Of a stretch of 64,000 bases of DNA, positions 35,528 through 43,996 are shown one piece after another. The notes under the pieces are model-generated. The model was not told where the DNA came from. It did no database searches and worked only from the letters and a program-made list of their open reading frames with translations. Position 1 is the stretch's first letter. Every line of letters starts with the position of its first letter. A program made the translations under genes and the position numbers. The DNA is from Deferribacter abyssi (GTDB lineage Bacteria; Chrysiogenota; Deferribacteres; Deferribacterales; Deferribacteraceae), in the NCBI RefSeq assembly GCF_049472655.1, contig NZ_JAQNCS010000003.1, forward strand, positions 1 to 64,000, given 5' to 3'.

Positions 35528-36095
35528 AGTTAATCTCTGCCTGTGATTTTCTCATATAAAAAGGTTCATATCCTCTAATGAAATCCTTAAATAAACTGTG
35601 ATCATAACATCTTGTAACATTAATATAATAATCTCCTAATATATATGTATTAGAAGATATTTCATCTTTTTTAACAATTAAGTAATCGCTATATTTGTTC
35701 ATTTTAAAGTCGTATTCTCTATAAGCATATTCATTTAACCTGAGTTTTGTAGCCACAGAAATCTTAACTTGTTTGGTATACTTATTTAGTATTAATGCAG
35801 CTGCATCAAGAGAAGTAATTCCGTATAATTGTTTTCCTGTTGCCAACGATAACCCTAATGCAGTTGATACACCTATTCTAACACCGGTAAATGACCCTGG
35901 ACCTACCACAACGTAATACTCATCAATCTCACTATTATCAATCTTTAATGTCTTAAAAGCAAAATCAATAATAGAAAGCAATTCTTCATTAAATCTGTTT
36001 TTTAATAAAATAGAATTACTATAAATGACTGCCTTAGACTGATATATGGTAAGAGATAAATATCTTGAAGATGTATCTAAAAATAATGTTTTCAT
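35505..36095 (-). CDS. tsaB: tRNA threonylcarbamoyladenosine biosynthesis protein TsaB
   Basis: 196-residue TsaB, the scaffold of the TsaB-TsaD-TsaE complex that makes t6A37 in ANN-decoding tRNAs. The ASKHA fold start is LFLDTSSRYLSL (residues 4-15) and the glycine motif VVGPGSFTGVRIGVSTALGL is near residue 62. The C-terminal half is shorter and more divergent than in E. coli. It follows dut by 27 bases and leads into rimI. TsaD and TsaE lie elsewhere. Confidence 0.92.
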   Translation of the reverse strand: MKTLFLDTSSRYLSLTIYQSKAVIYSNSILLKNRFNEELLSIIDFAFKTLKIDNSEIDEYYVVVGPGSFTGVRIGVSTALGLSLATGKQLYGITSLDAAALILNKYTKQVKISVATKLRLNEYAYREYDFKMNKYSDYLIVKKDEISSNTYILGDYYINVTRCYDHSLFKDFIRGYEPFYMRKSQAEINFDKAYSL

Positions 36096-36122
36096 TACTT
36101 ATATTCTAAACTAAAAAAACTT

Positions 36123-36560
36123 TTAGTCAACACCAGTTGACCCAAAACCACCATATCCTCTTTCCGTTTTCGAAAGAACATCTATAATCTCTATGTCAGC
36201 TTTTATAACTTCTGACACAACAAGTTGAGCTATTCTATCCCCTCTTTTTATCCTAAAATCAGAACTACCAAAATTAACAAGTATAACTTTTATTTCACCT
36301 CTATAATCAGAATCTATAGTACCTGGCGTATTTAACACTGTAATTCCATGCTTTAACGCCAAACCACTTCTTGGTCTAACTTGTGCTTCAAAACCATTTG
36401 GCAATTCAATATATACACCAGTTGGTATAAGTTTAAACTTACCGGAAGGTATAATCTCATCCACTGCAGAACGCAAATCCATTCCACTAGAACCAAGAGA
36501 CTTATACTCTGGTACCAAATCTTTCTCAGAACATTTTATTCTAATTTTCAACATTCTCAT
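36123..36560 (-). CDS. dut: dUTP diphosphatase
   Basis: 145-residue trimeric dUTPase. The five motifs are present: GMDLRSA near residue 25, PRSGLALKHG near 62, NTPGTIDSDYRGEIKV near 77, RGDRIAQLV near 104 and the C-terminal arm GGFGSTG near 137. It removes dUTP and supplies dUMP. It is the first gene after the pnp terminator and probably starts the tsaB-rimI-metK run. The ribosome site before ATG 36560 is weak; the next ATG (two codons on) is also possible. Confidence 0.96.
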   Translation of the reverse strand: MRMLKIRIKCSEKDLVPEYKSLGSSGMDLRSAVDEIIPSGKFKLIPTGVYIELPNGFEAQVRPRSGLALKHGITVLNTPGTIDSDYRGEIKVILVNFGSSDFRIKRGDRIAQLVVSEVIKADIEIIDVLSKTERGYGGFGSTGVD

Positions 36561-36573
36561 AATTAATCAACAT

Positions 36574-36598
36574 AAAAGGAACCATCAAGGTTCCTTTT
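36574..36598 (-). terminator. Strong symmetric terminator after pnp
   Basis: A perfect ten-base-pair stem, AAAAGGAACC (36574-36583) with GGTTCCTTTT (36589-36598), and a five-base loop. On the minus strand the stem ends in TTTT, forming an intrinsic terminator. Its first bases overlap the pnp stop codon. It closes the rimP-nusA-infB-pnp operon and separates it from dut. Confidence 0.9.
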
Positions 36599-38696
36599 AT
36601 TCTATTGTTTTTCTACTGAGTTTAATCCTGCCTTGATCATCTTTCCCAAGATACTGTACCTGAAGAGTATCTCCTACCTTTACATGATCACGTATATTCT
36701 CAATTCTCTCTTTAGAAAATTGTGAAACATGCAATAAACCTTCTACTCCAGGGAAAAGCTCCACAAAAGCACCATAATCTACGACCCTTTTCACTTTTGC
36801 ATTATATATTTTACCTACAGTTAATTCTTGGGTTATAGCCTCTATCATTTCTAGAGCATCATCTATAGCTTCTTTACTATTACCAAAAATATGAAGCTCA
36901 CCTTCTTCCAAGATATCTATTTTTACACCAGTCTTATCAATAATAGCTTTTATAGTCTTACCAGCAGGACCTATTAAAAGCCCTACTTTCTCAGGGTTCA
37001 CCTTGATCTTTTCAAATTTTGGAGCATTAGGAGAAATCTCTTTTCTTGGCTCTGGAAGAATAGATTTCATCTTAGCTAAAATAAACAATCTACCTTCTCG
37101 AGCTTGTTCAAGAGCTTGCTGAAGAATCTCTCTTTTAAGCCCCTTAATTTTAATATCCATCTGCAACGCGGTAATCCCAGTTTCAGTTCCAGCAACTTTA
37201 AAATCCATATCACCGAGATGATCCTCAATCCCCATAATATCACTTAAAATCACATACTTATCTTCTTCATAGATTAATCCCATTGCAATCCCTGCTACTA
37301 CATCTTTAACAGGAACACCAGCATCCATTAAAGCAAGAGAACCACCACATACAGTAGCCATAGAAGAAGAGCCATTAGACTCAAGAATCTCAGATACAAC
37401 CCTTATCGTATAAGGAAAAACACTTTCATCTGGAATGACAGGAGTTAAAGCTCTTTCTGCTAAAAAACCATGGCCTATCTCACGTCTTCCTGGTGGTCTT
37501 AGAGGACTTACTTCACCAACAGAGTATGGAGGAAAATTATAATGAAGCATAAAGCGCTTAAATGTTTCTCCTTCCAAATCATCCAACAGTTGACTATCAA
37601 ACTTAGTACCTAAAGTCGTTGTAACAAGAGCTTGTGTTTCCCCACGAGTAAAAAGTGCTGAACCATGGGCACAGGGAAGTAAATCTACTTCTATATCAAT
37701 AGGTCTTATTTCATCGTAACGTCTTCCATCTATTCTACGCCCAGAATTCAGTGTTATCTCACGAAAAACTTTTTTTTCTACTTTTTGGTATACTTCATTA
37801 TATAAAGTTTTCTTTTGGTCAAATTCTTCTCCAAGTTTTTCCTGCAACTTTTTAAAATATTCTTCTTTAATGTTTTCAATAGCAGCATATTTTTCGAGTT
37901 TTTTAGGAAGTAACACAGCCTCTTTTAATTTTTCACTTAACTCATTATATGTATCTTCTACAAATTCATTTGAAACTTTAAAATCTTTGTAATCAATTTT
38001 TTCTTTCCCAATTTCACCTCTCATTTTTAACTGAAGATCTACAAGTTTCCTGATTGCTTCATGACCAAATTCAAGAGCATTTATCACATCATCCTCAGAA
38101 CAATTCTTCATTCCAGCTTCCACCATAACAATAGAATCTTTTGTGCCAGCCACAACAATATTCATATCAAATTCATCTAAATAAGCCACAGGTGGATTAA
38201 TAACATAACTACCATTAACCTTGCCTACTCTAACAGCTCCAATAGGACCTTCAAAAGGTATATCTGAAATCATCAAAGCAGCACTTGCAGCATTTAACGC
38301 TAAAATATCTGTTGCATTTGTCTGATCACTAGAAACTACGGTAGCGACAATTTGAGTTTCATTCCTAAATCCTTCAGGGAAAAGAGGTCTAATAGGTCTA
38401 TCAATTAGTCGAGCTATTAGCGTTTCTCTGTCAGAAGGTTTACCTTCCCTCTTTATAAAACCACCAGGGATCTTACCAACAGCATAAAATTTCTCAATAT
38501 AATTCACTGTAAGTGGGAAAAAATCAATATCCTCAGGAACATCATCACTTGTAACTGCAGTAACAAGGACAACGGAACCACCTTGTTTTATCCAAATACT
38601 TCCATTTGTTTGCTTTGCTTTCCAACCAGATTCAAAAATTATAGGGTCACTATCTTCTGTTAGCTTAATTTCATAACTAAATATTTTCTTTTCCAT
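36597..38696 (-). CDS. pnp: Polyribonucleotide nucleotidyltransferase (PNPase)
   Basis: 699-residue 3'-5' phosphorolytic exoribonuclease of the degradosome. Two RNase PH domains (GKIPGGFIKREGKPSDRE near residue 74; GETQALVTTTLGT near 362) flank a helical linker. A KH domain (GLLIGPAGKTIKAI near 573) and a C-terminal S1 domain (VKRVVDYGAFVELFPGVEG near 633) follow. Length is typical. It directly follows rpsO, as in most bacteria; in E. coli PNPase represses its own mRNA from this junction. Confidence 0.98.
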   Translation of the reverse strand: MEKKIFSYEIKLTEDSDPIIFESGWKAKQTNGSIWIKQGGSVVLVTAVTSDDVPEDIDFFPLTVNYIEKFYAVGKIPGGFIKREGKPSDRETLIARLIDRPIRPLFPEGFRNETQIVATVVSSDQTNATDILALNAASAALMISDIPFEGPIGAVRVGKVNGSYVINPPVAYLDEFDMNIVVAGTKDSIVMVEAGMKNCSEDDVINALEFGHEAIRKLVDLQLKMRGEIGKEKIDYKDFKVSNEFVEDTYNELSEKLKEAVLLPKKLEKYAAIENIKEEYFKKLQEKLGEEFDQKKTLYNEVYQKVEKKVFREITLNSGRRIDGRRYDEIRPIDIEVDLLPCAHGSALFTRGETQALVTTTLGTKFDSQLLDDLEGETFKRFMLHYNFPPYSVGEVSPLRPPGRREIGHGFLAERALTPVIPDESVFPYTIRVVSEILESNGSSSMATVCGGSLALMDAGVPVKDVVAGIAMGLIYEEDKYVILSDIMGIEDHLGDMDFKVAGTETGITALQMDIKIKGLKREILQQALEQAREGRLFILAKMKSILPEPRKEISPNAPKFEKIKVNPEKVGLLIGPAGKTIKAIIDKTGVKIDILEEGELHIFGNSKEAIDDALEMIEAITQELTVGKIYNAKVKRVVDYGAFVELFPGVEGLLHVSQFSKERIENIRDHVKVGDTLQVQYLGKDDQGRIKLSRKTIE

Positions 38697-38699
38697 TTA

Positions 38700-38969
38700 T
38701 TACTTCCTTAATCCTAGCGCCTCAATCAGATTCTTATATCTGTTGAAATCCTTTTTTCTTAAATAATCAAGAAGTTTTCTCCTTTGACCAACTAACATTA
38801 AAAGACCTCTCCTTGAATGATGATCTTTTGGATGTTGCTTAAAGTGTTCTGTGAGATATTTAATTCTCTCAGTAAGCAAAGCTACTTGCACTTCAGGAGA
38901 ACCAGTATCCCCCTCATGTCTTTTAAATTTTTCAATAATTTCTTTTTTTCTCACTGAATCTAACGCCAT
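38700..38969 (-). CDS. rpsO: 30S ribosomal protein S15
   Basis: 89 residues, the standard length, with the family core HEGDTGSPEVQVALLTERI near residue 18, HFKQHPKDHHSRRGLLMLVG near 41 and RRKLLDYLRKKD near 63. It binds the 16S rRNA central domain early in assembly. It has its own extended -10 promoter upstream, so it and pnp can be transcribed apart from truB. Confidence 0.98.
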   Translation of the reverse strand: MALDSVRKKEIIEKFKRHEGDTGSPEVQVALLTERIKYLTEHFKQHPKDHHSRRGLLMLVGQRRKLLDYLRKKDFNRYKNLIEALGLRK

Positions 38970-38996
38970 TACACACCTCCATTTTCAAAGTTAAAT

Positions 38997-39024
38997 ATTA
39001 TAACAAATTTTTTTTAAAATACAA
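38997..39024 (-). promoter_or_regulatory. Internal promoter of rpsO-pnp (extended -10)
   Basis: On the minus strand a perfect TATAAT (38997-39002) is preceded by TGT, making an extended -10, and by TTGTAT (39019-39024) 16 bases upstream. It lies in the 93-base truB-rpsO gap and would start transcription about 20 bases before the rpsO ATG. Confidence 0.6.
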
Positions 39025-39062
39025 CATCTATATTTTTCTGAAGTCATTATTTTCCAACCTAA

Positions 39063-39959
39063 CTAAAAAACATGTTCAATCTTCAAAGGAAAGATTGACC
39101 CTTCTTCCTTTTTAGCAATAGCAAAAATATTCCCTTTACTATCACTTAGAAAATAATATTTATCAAAATCTGTTATAGGAAATTTCAAGTACATTGCCCT
39201 TCTTAATTTACCACCATTTTTTGCAAGTTTTAAATATTCATCCTTAACAACAGCTGTAGGAAATAACAACACTTTCCAAACAGGAACAATAAAAGAATAA
39301 TCATTAATCCTTATTTTTTCCTCAATCTCATTGATTTTTAAAGCATTTTTTATACTAAAATCTCCACTTCTAGTTCTAATAAGATTGCTCATTGTAGCAA
39401 ATGAACCCAATCTTTTACCCATTTCATTTACAAAACTTCTTATATACGTTCCTTTAGAACACGTTATTTTTACAATTCCTACAGGATATTGATACTCCAC
39501 TAATTCAACGTGATAAATTCTTGAAACTCTACTACCTGTATCAAAGTCTTTTTTCTGTCTAGCAAGCTTATACGCCCTTTCCCCGCCTATTTTAACAGCA
39601 GAATACCTAGGTATAGGTAACAATAAATCACCTATCATTTCAGTTAAAACATTTTTAACATCTTCATATCTTGGAATTTTTTGTTTATTTTCATCAATAA
39701 CCGTTCCTGTAATATCAAAAGTATCAGTGGAAATACCTAATCTAAACTCAGCGATATATTCTTTTTCATTTTCATTCAAATATTTGATAAACTTAGTAGC
39801 ACTGTTAATACATACAGGTAAAACTCATTCAGCTAATGGATCAAGAGTACCTGTATGACCGCATTTTTTTACACCTAAAATTTTACGCAACTTATCAATT
39901 GCCTTAAAAGAGCTTATGTTTTTCTCTTTGTATAGAATTACAAATCCGTTAAGACTCAT
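39063..39959 (-). pseudogene. truB: tRNA pseudouridine-55 synthase TruB, interrupted by an in-frame TGA
   Basis: A 298-codon TruB reading frame starts at ATG 39959, overlapping the rbfA stop by 11 bases, but codon 45 is TGA (39825-39827). Upstream of it is the N-terminus with the catalytic-Asp motif GHTGTLDPLAE; downstream in the same frame continues VLPVCINSATKFIKYLNEN and the rest of the enzyme. TruB has a conserved Gly at this position (LDPLA-x-G-VLP), so GGA to TGA is a one-base change. TruB makes pseudouridine-55 in tRNA. Alternatives are a true nonsense mutation, readthrough or a sequencing error. A standard caller would report only a 238-codon C-terminal piece from 39779 that lacks the catalytic Asp. 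Confidence 0.85.
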
Positions 39960-40299
39960 GAAGCTTTTTTATTATCTGATCTATCTTAAGACCTTCATCT
40001 ACAGTTTCATCAATAAAAAATTCTAGTGTTGGAATTCTCTTTAAACGCAATGAACGCTTTATATTTTCTCTCAAGAATCCTTTACTTCTATTTAAACCAG
40101 ACAAAATACTATTAAGATTTGCATCAATATCATAAGAGCGAAAGTAAATTTTAGCAATACTTAAATCATTAGTAACTTTAACAGCAGTGATTATAACAGA
40201 TTTTACTAGAGGATCTTTGACTTCATAAATTATCAACCTTGAAATTTCTTCCCTTAGTAATTCTGAAACTCTTTTTGCACGTAAACCTTTTTCCATCAT
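39949..40299 (-). CDS. rbfA: Ribosome-binding factor A
   Basis: 116-residue 30S maturation factor with a KH-like fold. The sequence RAKRVSELLREEISRLI (about residues 7-23), VKDPLVKSVIITAVKVTNDL near 27 and the C-terminal LKRIPTLEFFIDETVDEGLKI are characteristic. It lies in its usual place between the infB/ylxP genes and truB. Two adjacent ATG codons offer equivalent starts. Confidence 0.95.
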   Translation of the reverse strand: MMEKGLRAKRVSELLREEISRLIIYEVKDPLVKSVIITAVKVTNDLSIAKIYFRSYDIDANLNSILSGLNRSKGFLRENIKRSLRLKRIPTLEFFIDETVDEGLKIDQIIKKLHES

Positions 40300-40596
40300 C
40301 TATAATATTTCCTCATGCATTTTTAATATGTTAATTTCATGAAAATTATCAACAAAATTTATGATTTTTTGTAAAACTTCATCCACTAAACGTCTGCTAT
40401 CTGATACCGTAGTAACTGCCAATACACTTCTATTCCACACATCTTTATCACCAACTTCAGAAACAGCAACATTAAACTTATTTTTCATCTGTGACTTCAA
40501 ACTACTTAAAACTCTCCTTTTATCTTTCAAAGAAAATGCACTTGATATATCCAATTCAAACAAAACTAATCCAATAATAAATGTACTATTCCTCAT
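40300..40596 (-). CDS. ylxP: DUF503/YlxP family protein
   Basis: 98-residue protein of the DUF503 family, with VLFELDISSAFSLKDKRRVLSSL at about residues 11-33 and NVAVSEVGDKDVWNRSVLAV near 41. YlxP is encoded between infB and rbfA in many Firmicutes and other lineages. Its role in ribosome or RNA metabolism is inferred from that position. It overlaps the infB stop by 11 bases. Confidence 0.88.
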   Translation of the reverse strand: MRNSTFIIGLVLFELDISSAFSLKDKRRVLSSLKSQMKNKFNVAVSEVGDKDVWNRSVLAVTTVSDSRRLVDEVLQKIINFVDNFHEINILKMHEEIL

Positions 40597-43396
40597 TACT
40601 TTCCTTTTTTACATCACTTAGAGTCCTTTTTTCCTCAACAAGCTCATAAACTTCTAATATGTCACCTTCTTTTATGTCATTATACTTATCTATTGTTAAA
40701 CCACATTCATACCCAGCCACAACCTCTTTAACATCATCTTGAAAACGTTTCAGAGTCCCTATTTTACCATCGTAAATTACAATATTGTCCCTTAAAATTC
40801 TAACATTAGAATTTCTTGTTACCTTACCTTCAAGGACATAACAACCAGCAACTCTACCAACTTTGGAAATATTAAAAACTTTTCTAATCTCAACCTTACC
40901 AACAACATTTTCTTTTGTTTCAGGCGTAAGCATACCTTCGATAGCTTTTTTAACATCTTCTATAGCATCATAGATAACAGAGTAAAGATGAATTTCCACC
41001 TTTTCCCTTTCACTAGCAGCTTTTGCTTTTGCATCTGGCCTCACATTAAAACCTATAATTATAGCATTTGAGGCAGATGCCAAAAGAACATCAGACTCAC
41101 TTATCGCACCTACACCATCATGGATAACATTCACTTTAACCTCTTGATTAGAAAGCTTCAACAACGAAGTTTTTAATGCCTCCACAGAACCTTGAACATC
41201 AGCCTTTATAATTATATTAAGATCCTGTAGTTCACCTTCTTGAATTTTACTAAATATATCTGTAAGACTAACTTTACTTTTTTCAAGAAGCTCTTTTTCT
41301 CTCTTTTTCTCTTTTCTCATTTCAGCAATTTGTTTTGCAAGTTTTTCATTTGGTAAAACAATCAACTTTTCTCCAGCCTCAGGAACTTCAGAAAACCCCA
41401 TTAATTCTACTGGAATAGAAGGACCTGCTTCTTTTATCGTCCTGCCAAGAAAGTTAAACATTGATCTAACTTTACCATATTGAGCACCTACAACAAAAAT
41501 ATCACCTTTTTTTAATGTTCCATTTTGAACAATAACAGTTGCAACAGGACCTCTATGCTTATCCAACTTAGATTCAATAATTACACATTCAGCAGGTCGT
41601 TTAGGATTTGCTTTGAGTTCAAGCATTTCAGCTTCTAACCATACTCTTTCTAAAAGTTCATCTATACCATGTCCTGTTTTAGCTGAAACTTCCTGAAACT
41701 GGTAATCTCCGCCCCATTCATCTGATATAATTCCAAGCTCTGCAAGTTGGCTCTTGACATGTTCAGGATTAGCATTGGGCTTATCAATTTTATTAATAGC
41801 TACAACTATTGGAACATTTGCAGCTTTAGAATGGTCGATTGCCTCTTTTGTTTGAGGCATAACCCCATCATCAGCAGCAACAACGAGGATAACAATATCT
41901 GTTACTTTTGCTCCTCTTGCCCTCAATGTTGTAAAAGCTTCATGTCCTGGAGTATCAAGAAACACAAGTTTACCCTGTGGCATATCAACTTCATAAGCAC
42001 CTATATGCTGAGTTATTCCTCCTGCCTCTTTTTCTGCAACCTTGGTTTTTCTAATTTTATCTAAAAGAGAAGTTTTACCATGATCCACATGTCCCATAAC
42101 AGTTATAATTGGAGGTCTAGATTTCAAATCTTCTGGTTTATCCTCATACTTAGGAATTAAATCTTCTTCAGTAACAACTTTTACTTCAACTTCAATATCA
42201 TACTCAGCACCCAAAAGCTGTGCAGTCTCAGCATCAATTGATTGTGTGATATTAGCCATAACCCCCATTTCAAAAAGTTTCTTTACTATTTCATTAGCTT
42301 TTATACCCATTAACCTAGCCAGTTCTGTAATTGAAACATTTTCACCAATCTGAATTTTAGATGGCTTTATAGGTTTTCTAGGTTCTTTTTCTTTCTTTTC
42401 ATCAATAACTTCTTTTTTCTCAGATACTTCTTCCTCAACGGTTACTACCTCTTCATCTGTAAAACTATCATCAACTTTCTCTATCTCCTCCTCTAACTCA
42501 AGTTCGTCTATGCCTTCCAAAATATCCCTTTGGAAATTCTTAACCTTTTTAGTTCCTTTCTTCCCTTTTGGTTTTTTAATCTCTTTAACTTCTAAAATTT
42601 CATCTTTATCTTTTTTCTTCTTTTTCAAAGATTCTTTATCACTTTCACTTTCTAAATTAGGTTGAAGTAAATGTTTAGCTTCTTTTTTAACTTCATCTTT
42701 ATCAGTTTTCTCTTTTACATAAACCTTCTTACTTTTTACATCACTTGCTTTATGAGAACGATATGGTTTTTTCCCTTTATTAGTATCTACTTTATCTTTT
42801 TTAACAACATCTTCATCAGATATAATTCCTTTACCTTTTAAATCTTTTTTAATATCTTCCGTAGCATCTTCTTCTACTTTTTTACTCGCTTTTCCATCAT
42901 GAACTTCTTTTTTTGAAACTTTATCTGTTCTTAATTCACTCTTTTGAATAGCTTTCTTCTCGTCTTTAAACTCATCTTTATCAGTATCAAGTATCTGTTT
43001 TTTAACCTCTTTAGAAGATGTTTCTATTTTAACCTCTTCTTGCTTTTTCCTACGCAACTCATCAACCTTCTTTAAGCTTTTCTCCAATTCAAGCTTTTTC
43101 TTTAAAAGTTCCTCTTTAGATAACCTTTTTCTCTCTTTTTGAACACTTTGATCCTTAATCACAACTTCTTTTGGTTTGGGGTGTCTTTTACGCCTTTCCA
43201 GCGCCTTTTTCAAAAATTCCTGCCTTTTATCCATCTGTAATTTTTTGGGATCCAACCCTAGTAGCTTAACAGCTTTATCATCGATGCTTTTATTTACATC
43301 AATACCTTCATAACCACTCTCTTTTAACTTTTTCACAACCTCTTCAGTAGTTATTTTAAGCTTTTCAGCAACTTCTTCGATTTTAAATCTTGCCAT
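40586..43396 (-). CDS. infB: Translation initiation factor IF-2
   Basis: 936-residue IF-2. An N-terminal IF2_N domain (FKIEEVAEKLKITTEEVVKK) is followed by about 330 residues of Lys/Glu/Asp-rich low-complexity linker, a second IF2_N domain (about 365-415), and the GTPase with GHVDHGKTSLLD, DTPGHEAFTTL and NKIDKP. Domains II to IV complete the C-terminus and bind fMet-tRNA. The start is ATG 43396, eight bases after AGGGG; an upstream GTG at 43405 is less likely. It sits in the canonical nusA-infB operon. Confidence 0.97.
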   Translation of the reverse strand: MARFKIEEVAEKLKITTEEVVKKLKESGYEGIDVNKSIDDKAVKLLGLDPKKLQMDKRQEFLKKALERRKRHPKPKEVVIKDQSVQKERKRLSKEELLKKKLELEKSLKKVDELRRKKQEEVKIETSSKEVKKQILDTDKDEFKDEKKAIQKSELRTDKVSKKEVHDGKASKKVEEDATEDIKKDLKGKGIISDEDVVKKDKVDTNKGKKPYRSHKASDVKSKKVYVKEKTDKDEVKKEAKHLLQPNLESESDKESLKKKKKDKDEILEVKEIKKPKGKKGTKKVKNFQRDILEGIDELELEEEIEKVDDSFTDEEVVTVEEEVSEKKEVIDEKKEKEPRKPIKPSKIQIGENVSITELARLMGIKANEIVKKLFEMGVMANITQSIDAETAQLLGAEYDIEVEVKVVTEEDLIPKYEDKPEDLKSRPPIITVMGHVDHGKTSLLDKIRKTKVAEKEAGGITQHIGAYEVDMPQGKLVFLDTPGHEAFTTLRARGAKVTDIVILVVAADDGVMPQTKEAIDHSKAANVPIVVAINKIDKPNANPEHVKSQLAELGIISDEWGGDYQFQEVSAKTGHGIDELLERVWLEAEMLELKANPKRPAECVIIESKLDKHRGPVATVIVQNGTLKKGDIFVVGAQYGKVRSMFNFLGRTIKEAGPSIPVELMGFSEVPEAGEKLIVLPNEKLAKQIAEMRKEKKREKELLEKSKVSLTDIFSKIQEGELQDLNIIIKADVQGSVEALKTSLLKLSNQEVKVNVIHDGVGAISESDVLLASASNAIIIGFNVRPDAKAKAASEREKVEIHLYSVIYDAIEDVKKAIEGMLTPETKENVVGKVEIRKVFNISKVGRVAGCYVLEGKVTRNSNVRILRDNIVIYDGKIGTLKRFQDDVKEVVAGYECGLTIDKYNDIKEGDILEVYELVEEKRTLSDVKKESNEE

Positions 43397-43411
43397 ATAA
43401 AACACCCCTTA

Positions 43412-43996
43412 CTAAATCCATTTTTTTATCTGCTTAATCTTTTCTAGCTGCCCTATCATAACATTTGCTAACTTTTTATCAATAACAGCATAAGCGCTCC
43501 TAATAGGCCTGTGTATGTTAATAGCAACTGTTTTTTTGTCATCTAATACATAAAAAGGCACCTTTTTCCTAATAATCAAATTAAAAAGCTTTTCTTTACT
43601 ATTTTTACTTATATCAGATGGAAATAGGCATAAAAAAACCTTATCTTCTTTTAGAGCTTCCTTCACCTTAAAAATACCATCAACAATGTTTCTTGAAACA
43701 ATATTTACTCTCATCAGTGTATAAATATATCTTTTATAAGTTTCCCTAACATTCTTACATAAGGTAAAAAAAGAAATATCTTCTAATATATTATTTTTTA
43801 AATGCTTCTGAAACAATCTCTTTTTAGTGCTTCTCTTAAAGCATTCCTTAGAAAAACATAAATAGCACCCACGACCTTCCAATTTCTGCTTTAAGTCAAA
43901 CACAAGCCGACCATCAACAATCACAAATCTTAACAACTCACCCTTGTATCTTTGGGCATTGCATGCAATGCAGCTTCTAATAGCTTTGTTACCCAT
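43412..43996 (-). CDS. YlxR-YlxQ fusion: DUF448 RNA-binding domain plus L7Ae-like domain
   Basis: 194 residues. The first 75 are a YlxR/DUF448 domain (IRSCIACNAQRYKGELLRFV near residue 5; GRGCYLCFSKECFKRS near 41), with cysteines that may bind metal. The remaining 120 residues look like an L7Ae/L30e-type RNA-binding domain (VSRNIVDGIFKVKEALKEDK; AYAVIDKKLANVMIGQLEKI). In Bacillus these are two genes, ylxR and ylxQ, between nusA and infB; here they are one chain. It shares one base with the nusA stop. The second domain assignment is from position and general similarity, so less certain. Confidence 0.8.
   Translation of the reverse strand: MGNKAIRSCIACNAQRYKGELLRFVIVDGRLVFDLKQKLEGRGCYLCFSKECFKRSTKKRLFQKHLKNNILEDISFFTLCKNVRETYKRYIYTLMRVNIVSRNIVDGIFKVKEALKEDKVFLCLFPSDISKNSKEKLFNLIIRKKVPFYVLDDKKTVAINIHRPIRSAYAVIDKKLANVMIGQLEKIKQIKKWI

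Noticed and set aside
39825..39827. UGA recoded as Gly genome-wide, or selenocysteine, in truB
   Set aside because: Many genes here end in TGA (cysS, pyrR, accD), and no other core gene has an internal TGA. The position is Gly in the family, not Cys, and no convincing SECIS hairpin follows.
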